From contig JACNJW010000053.1 of assembly GCA_014382365.1 (NCBI GenBank), positions 159,146 to 223,145 on the forward strand: a DNA stretch of 64,000 bases. The letters run 5' to 3'. Below the pieces are notes generated by a model, which worked only from the letters and a program-made list of their open reading frames with translations, made no database searches and was not told the origin of the DNA. Shown here piece after piece: positions 53,082 to 62,125 of this stretch (position 1 is its first letter; every line of letters begins with the position of its first letter). Origin of the DNA: SAR324 cluster bacterium. GTDB taxonomy: Bacteria > SAR324 > NAC60-12. The translations under genes and the position numbers were made by a program.

Positions 53082-54098
53082 TCAACTCTTTTCCACAGGT
53101 TTACTGCGAAGCGATGCCACGGTTTCCGGTTCAGCCCGTTTACAATTCTGGGGCGGCAGTCCCTGTTCCATTAGTTTCAAATCTTCAAGCACCAAATCAC
53201 CCATCTCAAGCAATGCGGAACTTAACGCGCCTGCCCGGTGTGCGGATAGTAAAACATTAGGAGATTTCCGGATTGGATGATCCAATGCTAAAGGTTCCTC
53301 CGGAAAAACATCTGTCGCTAAACGTATTTTTCCTTGTGCTGTGTATTCTGCAAGTGCGTCAAAATCCGCAATGGCAGCTCTGTTTAAAAGCAATAATCCG
53401 GCACCGTGCTGCATCAAATCAAGTTTTTCCGCATTGAGCATTCCGCTGTTAGTTTCAGTGACTGCGGCAACCACGAAGATAAACCTACTTTTAGCCAGAA
53501 CTTCTTCAAGTCTTGCCGGAACAACCCCTTCACTTAAAAAAAAACTTTCGGTCAGCCATGGATCAAAGACACGGATGGTTGGGCGGAATCCCTGCAGCAG
53601 TTTATGAATCGCTTTGCCTAAGTCGCCAAAGCCGATAAATCCTAACTCAGCTCCGCTGATCAACTCACTTTCAGCGTTGCCTGCTAAACCGTAAAGTTCC
53701 TTGCCTTTGACGAAATCTCCATGTGCGCTGTGGATACCTCTGGCGAGACTGAGTAACATGCCAATTGCAATTTCTGCCACAGGCATTGAAAAAACTGACG
53801 ATGGTGTCAGTACTCTAATGCCTTTGCTGAAACAAAACTGATAATCGATATTGGGCATAAAATTGCCCTCTACATTAAAAACAGCTTTAAGCTTCTGCGC
53901 CCGTTTTAAAAGCGGTGCGTCCAAATCAGCATGTCCGATAATAAAATCAACATCGCCGATGTGCTTGTTATAAAAATCAGCTCGGTTACTTCCATCAAAT
54001 TCTATCAGCTGATGAACAGCAGAAAGTTCTTGTAGTGCAACCGTAGTAAAAATATCCTCTTTTTTTCGTGGATGGGGATCGAGAAGGACGGTACTCAA
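53082..54098 (-). CDS. D-isomer-specific 2-hydroxyacid dehydrogenase
   Basis: The 338-residue protein has GFIGFGDLGKAIHKLLQGF (Rossmann motif near residue 155), VTETNSGMLNAEKLDLM and the catalytic region DVFPEEPLALDHPIRKSPNVLLSAHRAG with the His. The family reduces 2-oxo acids or oxidises hydroxy acids with NAD(P). The operon suggests a polyol- or uronate-derived acid as substrate. It precedes the Gfo gene directly. Confidence 0.87.
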   Translation of the reverse strand: MSTVLLDPHPRKKEDIFTTVALQELSAVHQLIEFDGSNRADFYNKHIGDVDFIIGHADLDAPLLKRAQKLKAVFNVEGNFMPNIDYQFCFSKGIRVLTPSSVFSMPVAEIAIGMLLSLARGIHSAHGDFVKGKELYGLAGNAESELISGAELGFIGFGDLGKAIHKLLQGFRPTIRVFDPWLTESFFLSEGVVPARLEEVLAKSRFIFVVAAVTETNSGMLNAEKLDLMQHGAGLLLLNRAAIADFDALAEYTAQGKIRLATDVFPEEPLALDHPIRKSPNVLLSAHRAGALSSALLEMGDLVLEDLKLMEQGLPPQNCKRAEPETVASLRSKPVEKS

Positions 54099-54240
54099 GA
54101 TGTTCTCCTAAAATTATAATCTGCTTGCGGAAATAAAGTGTAATCAGGCTGCTGAGTTTCTCTCTCTGAACAGCCGGGTTAAGATTAATCCTAACCCGAC
54201 CTGCTTTGTTCAGCAATTTGCAGCAATCAAGTAAAAAAAT

Positions 54241-55149
54241 TTACTTGAAATCTGCTGCGTTCTTTTTGGTGACAAGCAATGTGCCTGTATCAACCACAGG
54301 AGGAAGTGAACGTCCTTTGGCTAATTCGAGGGCTTTCTCGACACCATATGCGCCCATGTTATAGGAAAACTGCGCGATTGTTGCGGTCATTTCCCCAGCC
54401 TGAATGCTCTTCGCAGCATCCGGGTTTGCGTCAAATCCAACTACGACAACGTCATTCAGCATGTCAGCATCTTTGAGAGCTTCAACTGCACCGAGAGCCA
54501 TATTGTCATTGCTGGCAAAAACAGCTTTCAAGTTCTGGTTACGTGTCAGGATGTTTTCCATAACGGTACGTCCCTGAGCACGATCCCAGTTTGCAGGCTG
54601 TTCAGCCACAATGTTCAGACCGCAAGCTTTAAGTCCGGCATGTGCACCGTCTGCTCTGGCTTTTCCGGTGGACTGAGTAATGATCCCCTGAAGAATTGCG
54701 ACATCAGATCCTTTTGCGACTTTGCCGCAGATGAAGTCTGCCGCCATCTTTGCACCGGCTTTATTGTCGGTTCCAATGAAGGTGACCCCTTTGTTGATAC
54801 CTTTGGTGTCAATGAACACGACAGGAATACCAGCTGCACGTGCGGACTCAATGACATTTGCCAAAGCATTTGGATCGGTTGGAGCAATTGCGATCGCAGT
54901 TACACCCTTAGTAATCTGATCTTCAACCTGATTGATTTGCGACTGAATATCGGATTCTTGCGGAGGTGCAAGCACAACTATCTTGACACCAAGTTCAGCG
55001 GCTTTTTCTCTACCGCCCTTTTCAACGGAAGCCCAAAACGGATTGCCCGCTCCTGGACCTTTCATGCTGAGCAGTACTGTTTCAGCAAAAGCACCTGTGC
55101 CAATTAAGGCCGCCAGTGTGCTTGCAAATAAAATTTTTACTATTTTCAT
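54241..55149 (-). CDS. Sugar/inositol ABC transporter substrate-binding protein
   Basis: The 302-residue periplasmic protein has a signal peptide (1-22, GTGAFA) and the Peripla_BP_4 fold (GNPFWASVEKGGREKAAELGV; AIAPTDPNALANVIE; VFASNDNMALGAVEALKD; VVGFDANPDAAKSI), as in ribose- and inositol-binding proteins. It captures the sugar or polyol for the permease and ATPase encoded just upstream; its placement in an inositol operon suggests inositol. Confidence 0.92.
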   Translation of the reverse strand: MKIVKILFASTLAALIGTGAFAETVLLSMKGPGAGNPFWASVEKGGREKAAELGVKIVVLAPPQESDIQSQINQVEDQITKGVTAIAIAPTDPNALANVIESARAAGIPVVFIDTKGINKGVTFIGTDNKAGAKMAADFICGKVAKGSDVAILQGIITQSTGKARADGAHAGLKACGLNIVAEQPANWDRAQGRTVMENILTRNQNLKAVFASNDNMALGAVEALKDADMLNDVVVVGFDANPDAAKSIQAGEMTATIAQFSYNMGAYGVEKALELAKGRSLPPVVDTGTLLVTKKNAADFK

Positions 55150-55295
55150 TATTCATCTCACTATTTAGTTATCAAAAATACAGTAACTAAAAGACCATCT
55201 TTCAGCACTGTTTTGTCATTGTTAAAAAACATTCAGTTGGAGGCACCTCCCTTCTTTTTTACGAAAATTATAAATATAATCAGTCCACCAGAAAT

Positions 55296-56330
55296 TTATC
55301 GTCTAGTACTGATTTCTCTACGTAATACATCCACATAAACTGCAATAATGATAATTGCACCTATCATTATCTGCTGCCAGAAAACACTGACATCCATCAG
55401 GTTCAAACCATTGCGTAAAAGTCCCATTAAAAATACTCCGGAAAAAACACCGATGACAGTTCCACGTCCGCCAAAAAAACTTGCACCACCGATAATAACA
55501 GCCGCAATAGCATCTAGCTCAGACTGTAAACCAGCATTCGGATAGCCGGAATTGGTACGTCCAGCCAGAATCAATGCGGCAACCCCGGCGAGCCCGCCGC
55601 AAATTGTGTAAACTAAAATAAGCATATTATCCACATTAATCCCAACTGCTCTGGCCGCATTCGGATTCCCGCCAATTCCGAAAATCCAGCGACCGTGTTG
55701 AGTATGTTCTAAATAGAACCAGACTACTAAATACAAAAAGATAACGAAAATAAGGCTAACCGGAATATACTCACGCGCCCCCTCCCCAAGCAGCCAATCC
55801 AGTTTGATGCGTCCTGTTCCGAGAAAATTCACCTCTTCCGCAAATCCGCTGATTGGTACGCCACCGGAAACAAGGTTGCCAACTCCTCGAAACAAATAAA
55901 GCGTGCCGAGTGTCATGATAAAAGGGTGAGGCATCCTGAGTTTTGTAATCCCGACTCCATTAAGATATCCGCAAATGACACCAACTATAATCGGAACCAC
56001 CATGACAACAATCCAGGGGAATCCGGCTTTAGAAGTAATTGCCAGAGCCATCAGGGACAACATCAGTATTGAACCTACTGAAAGATCGATTCCCGCTGTA
56101 ACTATAACTATGAACATGCCCAGAGCCAAGGTTGCCTGCCATGCTGTTTGTTTAAAAACATTGGTCAAATTCCGCCAGGTGAAAAAAACATCCGGCTGAA
56201 GTATGTGCAGAGCCAACATCATAATCGCGATTAGAATTAAAATTCCATAGTGGTCCAGGACTGAGCCGATTTTCGCACGCATTTCAACGGAAATATTTAC
56301 CATTGGAGATTTTGTAGACGTATCATTCAT
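55296..56330 (-). CDS. Sugar ABC transporter permease (RbsC-like)
   Basis: The 344-residue membrane protein has about ten helices and the RbsC-family segments TAGIDLSVGSILMLSLM, LGTLYLFRGVGNLVSGG and GGASFFGGRGTVIGVFSGVFLMGLLRNGLNLM, near the EAA-like loop. ATG 56330 overlaps the ATPase stop by 4 bases (ATGA). The binding-protein gene begins 146 bases downstream. Confidence 0.93.
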   Translation of the reverse strand: MNDTSTKSPMVNISVEMRAKIGSVLDHYGILILIAIMMLALHILQPDVFFTWRNLTNVFKQTAWQATLALGMFIVIVTAGIDLSVGSILMLSLMALAITSKAGFPWIVVMVVPIIVGVICGYLNGVGITKLRMPHPFIMTLGTLYLFRGVGNLVSGGVPISGFAEEVNFLGTGRIKLDWLLGEGAREYIPVSLIFVIFLYLVVWFYLEHTQHGRWIFGIGGNPNAARAVGINVDNMLILVYTICGGLAGVAALILAGRTNSGYPNAGLQSELDAIAAVIIGGASFFGGRGTVIGVFSGVFLMGLLRNGLNLMDVSVFWQQIMIGAIIIIAVYVDVLRREISTRR

Positions 56331-57091
56331 TGCGATATTCCATTCTTGTTCTGAGTTGTACCCATAATCCAACCAATGAGTTCGTCGTGGCTAGTTTCCT
56401 TGATTGAATCCTCCGCAAAATTTCTTCCATGGAAGAGCGCCATTACCCGGTCACAGACAGCAAAAATATCATCCATCCTGTGACTGATGATTATTACGGC
56501 GACATTGAGGCTTTTTAATCTTTTAATAAGGTCAAGGACTTTTGATACTTCTTTCACTGCAAGAGCCGCGGTCGGTTCGTCCATGATAACCAGATTTGCG
56601 TCAAAAGCTGTAGCTCTGGCAATTGCGACAGCTTGACGTTGACCGCCGGAAAGTTCTTCGACTTTTTGCTTAGCACTTTTGACATGAATTTTCAGGTTGT
56701 CCAAATGTTCCTGTGACATCTCAAGACAGCGTTTGTGATCAATACGGTTTATCAAACCGAAACGTTTAGTGGGTTCACGACCCAGATAAATATTTTGTGC
56801 GATTGGTAAATTTCCCGCCAGGGCTAAATCCTGATAGACCATCTCAATACCAAGATCACGGGCATCACGGGGTGTATTGAATTTTACCGGTTTCCCTTGA
56901 AACATGATTTCACCTTTAGATGCTGGATTGAGTCCCGAAATTGTTTTCATCAATGTCGATTTACCGGCTCCGTTATCACCAATGACACCTAATACTTCAC
57001 CTGCAGAAACCTGAAGATCTACGTTTTCCAGCGCAGTGATTGCACCAAAATATTTGCATATTCCTTTTACTTGTAAAATGGGAGTTGTCAT
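56327..57091 (-). CDS. Sugar ABC transporter ATP-binding protein (single ABC domain)
   Basis: The 254-residue ATPase has Walker A GDNGAGKST, signature LSGGQRQAVAIARA, Walker B NLVIMDEPT and the switch His in IISHRM. It carries only one ABC domain, unlike RbsA-type proteins with two (about 500 residues), so it works as a homodimer. ATG 57091 starts MTTPILQVKGICKYFG; a longer frame reaches 57139 inside fucU. Confidence 0.93.
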   Translation of the reverse strand: MTTPILQVKGICKYFGAITALENVDLQVSAGEVLGVIGDNGAGKSTLMKTISGLNPASKGEIMFQGKPVKFNTPRDARDLGIEMVYQDLALAGNLPIAQNIYLGREPTKRFGLINRIDHKRCLEMSQEHLDNLKIHVKSAKQKVEELSGGQRQAVAIARATAFDANLVIMDEPTAALAVKEVSKVLDLIKRLKSLNVAVIIISHRMDDIFAVCDRVMALFHGRNFAEDSIKETSHDELIGWIMGTTQNKNGISQ

Positions 57092-57113
57092 ATATTTTTT
57101 CTGTTTGCTTGAA

Positions 57114-57578
57114 TTAAACCACTTTGCCGTCAGGATCAAGTACTCCCTTGATCAAGATGAAACAACCGTAAGGTCTTCGTTCCGCAGCCGCGCAGACTAC
57201 GGCATACGCGTTTTTGGCACGTTCATAAAATGCATGACGTTCAATTGAACCCATTTCCCAATGCCTGTCTGAGGTATCATCGAGAATAGTTCTCATCTCA
57301 TGATGGCATGCGACCAATTCATCTTTGTTACCAACTACTTCCATACGGAAAACCGGTTCATCGACAAAACTGTCGAGCGGTAAAACCGATAAGACGGCTT
57401 TTGCCAATTCCGGAATATCCAGTCCGTCCATCTGAATAAATTTTCCGGAGACTGTTTCAGACGCTACCGAATCCGAGGGAAAATTACAATCTGTCAAAAC
57501 CAGCTCATCCCCGTGTCCCATTGAACGAAGAACATGAAGAAGTTCTGCATTTAAATATGGATTTAGATTTTTTAGCAT
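57114..57578 (-). CDS. RbsD/FucU-family sugar mutarotase
   Basis: The 154-residue protein starts MLKNLNPYLNAELLHVLRSM and has GHGDELVLTDCNFPSDS, with conserved His22 and Asp of the RbsD/FucU family, and VVCAAAERRPYGCFILIKG at the end. These enzymes convert between sugar anomers (fucose, ribose). It heads the operon, so imported sugar or polyol is made ready for later steps. Divergent rpiR begins 223 bases away. Confidence 0.93.
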   Translation of the reverse strand: MLKNLNPYLNAELLHVLRSMGHGDELVLTDCNFPSDSVASETVSGKFIQMDGLDIPELAKAVLSVLPLDSFVDEPVFRMEVVGNKDELVACHHEMRTILDDTSDRHWEMGSIERHAFYERAKNAYAVVCAAAERRPYGCFILIKGVLDPDGKVV

Positions 57579-57615
57579 TATGAAAGATCTTGTTTATTTA
57601 GCTTATTAAATTTAA

Positions 57616-57631
57616 TGAAAAATATATTTCA
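57616..57631. promoter_or_regulatory. Candidate RpiR operator in the fucU-rpiR gap
   Basis: TGAAAAATATATTTCA (57616-57631) is a palindrome with arms TGAAA and TTTCA. It lies 38 bases upstream of fucU, in the gap shared by the operon and its likely regulator. A second TTTCA half-site occurs close by. Assignment to RpiR rests on position only. Confidence 0.4.
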
Positions 57632-57801
57632 AATAATTTCATAAATGGAATATACTCTATAAAAATAATTTGTAAAGTTTTTTTTAAGACGTCATTCATT
57701 TTTATGGCAGACAGGAAAATTTATTATAAAAATAGCTTTCAATCTCCATTAATGAGTTGTTAAAACAACACTAGCATCAACTTACAAAAGAAGGGTAATT
57801 C

Positions 57802-58638
57802 ATGGATTACGAACATTTAAGAAATGAGCTTGTAAGCTGTCACAGCAGCTTGAGCCGCCGTTTGCAGCAGATCAACCGTTTCGCGATGAGTCATCCGAAT
57901 GACATGGCTTTGGAAACGATTGTGGTCATCGCGGAACGTGCGGAAGTGCCGCCGTCGAGTTTGATTCGTTTTGCCAAAAGTTTCGGCTTCAGCGGATTCA
58001 GTGAAATGCAGAAAGTTTTCCAGCAGGGTCTGGTGGACAGCACAAGCGACTACCGGCAACGTGTTCATACCATGAATCTGCAGATCAGCCGGCAAACGGA
58101 AGCTGCACAGTCAAACCTGGATCATTTTATAAATGGCGGCATCGACGCGCTGCATAAACTTCGTGAATCTGTGACAGACCAGGAAATTGAAAACGCGGCT
58201 GCACTTTTGTCAAAAGCTAATGTTGTGCATGTTGCGGCTCAGCGTCGTTCCTTCCCGATTGCTGCATATTTGACTTATGCCTTGAGCCATCTTGGTGTGC
58301 CGAATATGCTTTTAGACAGCTTGGGAGGGATGTTTGCCGAACAGGGAAAAACGGTACGTGAGGGTGATGTTTTGCTGGCAGTTAGTTTTTCTCCTTACGC
58401 CAGTGAAGTGCTTAAACTGGTCGAAGTTGTTCACGCACGGGATGTACCGGTGATTGTCATAACTGACAGTATCCTCAGTCCGCTGGCTGCGTTAGCTGAT
58501 GTTTGTCTGGAAGTAAAGGAAACAGAAGTGTTCGGATTTCGCGGACTTGTTTTGAGTGCGTTGATGTGTTTGTCACTTTCACTGATTGTGGAATTGGGCC
58601 GGCAAATGGAACAACCTCCGCCCGGTCCAGTGCCTTAA
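57802..58638 (+). CDS. RpiR-family transcriptional regulator
   Basis: The 278-residue protein has an N-terminal HTH_6 domain (ETIVVIAERAEVPPSSLIRFAKSFGFSGFSEMQ, about residues 38-70) and a C-terminal SIS sugar-phosphate-binding domain (NVVHVAAQRRSFPIAAYL; VLLAVSFSPYASEVLKLVE). It is divergent from the inositol operon. RpiR-type proteins control inositol genes in several proteobacteria (IolR), so it is probably the regulator of this operon, with an intermediate as effector. Confidence 0.9.
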   Translation: MDYEHLRNELVSCHSSLSRRLQQINRFAMSHPNDMALETIVVIAERAEVPPSSLIRFAKSFGFSGFSEMQKVFQQGLVDSTSDYRQRVHTMNLQISRQTEAAQSNLDHFINGGIDALHKLRESVTDQEIENAAALLSKANVVHVAAQRRSFPIAAYLTYALSHLGVPNMLLDSLGGMFAEQGKTVREGDVLLAVSFSPYASEVLKLVEVVHARDVPVIVITDSILSPLAALADVCLEVKETEVFGFRGLVLSALMCLSLSLIVELGRQMEQPPPGPVP

Positions 58639-59305
58639 ATTTATAACTGATATTATTGTACTCAGAATCAGCGTGACTTTTTTTGCCAAGCTGAGCAGAA
58701 TGTAAATCCTGTTTGCGTTTTGAACATGCTGTTTACAAAAGACTGTCTTTAAAAAATCCGTAATTCTTTCTATCTATGATGATCTAGTAAAAAGTTGTCA
58801 TTCCTGCGAAGCTTGCCCTCGGCTTGATTGGGAAGCGGGAATCCAGAGTTTGGAAAAAAATCGCGCCAACCGGACTCAATAATTATGTTTATTTGCTGGG
58901 ATTGTTTAGCAGAAATTATAATAATATTAACCTGATTCACTCTAAGGAACTTCTCCTGGATTCCCGCCTTTGCGTGAATGACAGAACAAAGGCTATGCTA
59001 CATTTAATCAATAAAGGTTAAGGCATAATTTGTCATTTCGAGCACAGGGAGAAATCTTAATTCTATTAGTGTGGTCGCCAATACAAGATTTCTTGCTACA
59101 CTCTAAATGACACAAATTAATCACTTTTTGTGATTGCATCATTGTTAATGATTTTGTCATTCCCGCAAAAGCGGGAATCCAGGAACTTGTAAGTATCTAA
59201 AATGCTTGTCCTCGACCTGATCGGGGAATGACAAATAAGTGTGTCATTTTTACTTTTTGCGAGTTCATCATCTTTGATTTAATCTCATTTCCTAAGAAAT
59301 TCTAA
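58639..59305. repeat. Repeat-filled gap between rpiR and the amidase
   Basis: No gene was found. Palindromic elements are at 58795-58846 (TTGTCATTCCTGCGAAGC type), 58957-58983, 59156-59178 (ATTCCC-GCAAAAGC-GGGAAT) and about 59198-59225 (TTGTCCTCGACCTGATC type). Bases 59112-59140 share TAATCACTTTTTG with repeats at 61941 and 62102. Confidence 0.75.
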
Positions 59306-60730
59306 ATGACTGACACAGCACTTTGTTTTTTGACAGCAACTGAGCTGGCACAGAAAATTCGTTCCGGCGAACTTTCCGCGGTTGAAACTATGGAAGCGCA
59401 TTTGGCGCAAATCGAAAAAGTCAATCCGCAGGTCAATGCCATTGTCACTTTGCTGCCGGAAATGGCCATGGAAGCAGCACGTAAAGCTGATGAAAAATTA
59501 GCTCGGGGTGAGGAAATTGGTCCGCTGCACGGATTACCGGTAGCGCACAAAGATCTGGTGCAGACAAAAGGAATCCGCACAACATTTGGCTCACTAGTTT
59601 ATGAGGATTTCATTCCTGAAGAAGACGCATTGCTTGTGGAACGTTTACGGGAAGCAGGCGCGATTTTACTCGGAAAAACGAATACTCCGGAATTCGGCGC
59701 AGGATCACAGACCTTTAATAAGGTTTTTGGCGTAACAAAAAACCCTTATGATTTAAGTAAAACCTGCGGCGGAAGCAGTGGTGGTGCAGCGGTTTCGGTT
59801 GCCTGCAGAATGCTGCCGTTTGCGGACGGCAGTGATTTGGGAGGTTCGCTCAGGAATCCTACTAATTTCTGCAATGTGGTTGGTTTTCGGCCCTCTGTAG
59901 GTCGAGTGCCAAGCTGGCCGAATGAATCCGGCTGGAACAGTTTTGCCGTGGATGGACCAATTGCACGCACGGTTGAGGATACCGCACTGATGCTGAGTGT
60001 TTTAGCCGGACCGGATTTGCGCTCCCCGATTTCACTTCCGGAAAGCGGAGCTGTTTTCCGAAAGCCGCTGGAGCGTAACATAAAAGGAATTCGCATTGCA
60101 TGGAGTCGCAATTTGGGTGGCCTGCCCGTCGACTCCCGTGTGACAGAAACTCTGGAAAAACAGCGGCACGTTTTTGAGGATTTGGGCTGCATCGTTGGGG
60201 AAGGATTTCCGGATTTTTCGGATGCGGATGAAATATTTAAAAATTTCCGAGCCTGGTTTTATGAATTAAAATTGGCTTCGCTGCTGCCGGAACACAGAGA
60301 TAAAATCAAGGAAACGGTGATTTGGAATATTGAATCCGGCATGAAATTAAGTGGTCCGGAATTAGGGCGGGCGGAAGTCAAACGTACGGCGCTGTTTCAC
60401 CGGGTAAGGGAATTTATGCAGAATTATGATTACCTGGCGCTGCCGGTGAGTCAGGTTCCGCCGTTTCCGATTGAGCAGGAATTTGTTTCCAAAATAAATG
60501 GTTTGCAGATGGAAACGTATCTGGACTGGATGCGTTCCTGCTATTTTATTTCAGTCACAGGTCAGCCTGCGATTTCGGTGCCCTGCGGATTTACAAACGA
60601 CGGCCTGCCGGTTGGACTGCAGTTAGTTGGAAAACCGCAGGACGATCTGGGAGTATTGCAGTTGGCTCATGCTTTTGAAAAAGCGAGCGGATTTTATCAG
60701 CAAATTCCGGATTTGCTGAATAATAATTAA
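59306..60730 (+). CDS. Amidase-signature family hydrolase
   Basis: The 474-residue protein has the Lys-Ser-Ser triad: Lys82 in GLPVAHKDLV, Ser157 in CGGSSGGAA and nucleophile Ser181 in DGSDLGGSLRNP. It hydrolyses an amide or ester; GatA, aryl-amidases and nylon-degrading enzymes are related. No gatB or gatC adjoins it, and the N terminus lacks the GatA pattern, so it is a general amidase. ATG 59306 is the first of the frame. It is monocistronic. Confidence 0.88.
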   Translation: MTDTALCFLTATELAQKIRSGELSAVETMEAHLAQIEKVNPQVNAIVTLLPEMAMEAARKADEKLARGEEIGPLHGLPVAHKDLVQTKGIRTTFGSLVYEDFIPEEDALLVERLREAGAILLGKTNTPEFGAGSQTFNKVFGVTKNPYDLSKTCGGSSGGAAVSVACRMLPFADGSDLGGSLRNPTNFCNVVGFRPSVGRVPSWPNESGWNSFAVDGPIARTVEDTALMLSVLAGPDLRSPISLPESGAVFRKPLERNIKGIRIAWSRNLGGLPVDSRVTETLEKQRHVFEDLGCIVGEGFPDFSDADEIFKNFRAWFYELKLASLLPEHRDKIKETVIWNIESGMKLSGPELGRAEVKRTALFHRVREFMQNYDYLALPVSQVPPFPIEQEFVSKINGLQMETYLDWMRSCYFISVTGQPAISVPCGFTNDGLPVGLQLVGKPQDDLGVLQLAHAFEKASGFYQQIPDLLNNN

Positions 60731-61106
60731 GAGGACACAATACTTAATTATTAAGATCTCGCTCTTCGTTCGAGATGACAACTGGCACGAGCTGCTGTGT
60801 CAATGGTTCATCCAAAAGCACAGGCACGAATTTTGGTAGATGCTATTTATATTCATAATTATTCTACGTGCAAGAATTTTGGGGAAATGATGATTAAATC
60901 ATTTTTTTAGAATTATATTTCGTGACCCCTAAAATTCGGATTCAGACAGAGATCCCCTCTAATATTCCTTTTCTTGTCATCCCGGACTTGATCCGGGATC
61001 CAGGGAAACCGCATCATATCAAACTCTCAACCTCCAAATTTGTCTCTATAGGCAAGATCAGAAACCAGAAACAATAAAATAATTAAGTATTGTGCCCCTT
61101 TAATTA

Positions 61107-61136
61107 TTGGAAAAAATACTTGAAAGTATTTATAAT
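61107..61136 (+). promoter_or_regulatory. Promoter of the winged-helix regulator
   Basis: TTGGAA (61107-61112) and TATAAT (61131-61136) are 18 bases apart. The expected start near 61143 falls just before a perfect palindrome (61145-61165). Confidence 0.55.
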
Positions 61137-61144
61137 TGGATTAC

Positions 61145-61165
61145 TATGTTCAGTAAATGAACATA
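61145..61165. promoter_or_regulatory. Palindrome across the transcription start of the winged-helix gene
   Basis: TATGTTCA (61145-61152) and TGAACATA (61158-61165) are perfect inverted arms around GTAAA. The site starts about 2 bases after the predicted start point, 46 bases before the ATG, so a dimer bound here would block transcription. Autorepression by the encoded winged-helix protein is inferred. Confidence 0.6.
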
Positions 61166-61210
61166 CTTGAGGCCGAGAAATATGACACTCAAATTTAGAA
61201 TTCTGTAAAA

Positions 61211-61789
61211 ATGACTCCGGAAGAACTACGTACACTGACACTTTTTAATACAGTTGAAAGCAGGCCTGAAATTAATCAGCGGCAGCTGGCTCAGGAACTG
61301 GATGTCTCTCTGGGGCTTGCAAACACTTACTTTCAAAGAGTTCTCAAAAAAGGCTGGGTACGCGCCCAGCAGGTCAAACCGCGCCGCTGGCTTTATTTTC
61401 TAACTCCGCAGGGAGTACTGGAAAAAAGCCGCCTCAGCCTCTCATATCTGCACCGCACCCTGGAATCTTTCCGTGAACTAAAAAGCAAGGGTGATGAGCA
61501 ACTGAGCATTCTGTCTGAAAAAGGGGTGCAGGGCATTCATTTGTGCGGAGAGGATGATTTGACTGAAGTGCTCAGCTACTGTTTTTCCGGATTTGAGATT
61601 GAACTGCTTTCTGTGATTTCGGAGAAATCATTGCTGGCAAATTCGGCATCAGATGGAAATCCGTCTTTGCCGGAATTAAAATCCGGTGAACGGATTCTGC
61701 TGGCATCCCTTGAACACAGGGCTTCGTTGACTGAATTGCTCACGCAGCAGGGACTGAAGAAAAATCAGCACTGGGTTTTATTTTCGTAA
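61211..61789 (+). CDS. Winged-helix regulator of the EPS-associated MarR type
   Basis: The 192-residue protein has an N-terminal winged helix (INQRQLAQELDVSLGLANTYFQRVLKKGWVRAQQ, then RRWLYFLTPQGVLEKSRL) like EPS-associated MarR-type regulators. A further region of about 90 residues (GEDDLTEVLSYCFSGFEIELLSVI; GERILLASLEH) looks like a small nucleotide- or sugar-binding fold. Such genes commonly precede polysaccharide clusters with an RfaH-like gene, as here. Confidence 0.85.
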   Translation: MTPEELRTLTLFNTVESRPEINQRQLAQELDVSLGLANTYFQRVLKKGWVRAQQVKPRRWLYFLTPQGVLEKSRLSLSYLHRTLESFRELKSKGDEQLSILSEKGVQGIHLCGEDDLTEVLSYCFSGFEIELLSVISEKSLLANSASDGNPSLPELKSGERILLASLEHRASLTELLTQQGLKKNQHWVLFS

Positions 61790-62125
61790 AAACGACAGAG
61801 TTTTAGAAAAATATATTGATATTAGAAATGATGATACCTTTGGATATTTAAAAACCGTGTCATTGCTTACAAAGCGGGAAATCTTGATAGAGCTTGGCAT
61901 AATATTTAAGATTTCTCTCTTCGTTCGAGATGACAACAGGTTAATCACTTTTTGCGACTACATCTTTATAAATGATTTTGTAATTCCCGTGGAAACGGGA
62001 ATCCAGAAACAGTAATTTGTCATTTCGACCAGAGGGATAAATCTTGAGAGAGCTTAGCATCATATATTAAGATCTCTCACTTCGTTCGAGATGACAACAG
62101 GTTAATCACTTTTTGCGACTGCATC
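61790..62125. repeat. Two ~85-base direct repeats upstream of the antiterminator gene
   Basis: Bases 61881-61964 and 62041-62125 are direct repeats with few differences, each running from ATCTTGA through TTCGTTCGAGATGACAACAG to a GACTxCATC end. Between them is an ATTCCC-N8-GGGAAT palindrome (61983-62002). The second copy ends at the base before the ATG of the next gene. No gene was found here. Confidence 0.85.

Larger units (their letters stand above)
60731..61210. other. Gap holding a repeat and the promoter of the winged-helix regulator
   Basis: No gene was found. A GTCATCCCGGACTTGATCC palindrome lies at 60976-61005 and a TCTCGCTCTTCGTTCGAGATGAC repeat, shortened here to its core TTCGTTCGAGATGAC, at about 60765-60780. 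The promoter and palindrome of the next gene are listed separately. Confidence 0.6.

Noticed and set aside
43345..57578. A polyketide or secondary-metabolite cluster from the many oxidoreductases
   Set aside because: The iolB, C, D, E and G genes with an ABC importer explain the set as polyol breakdown.
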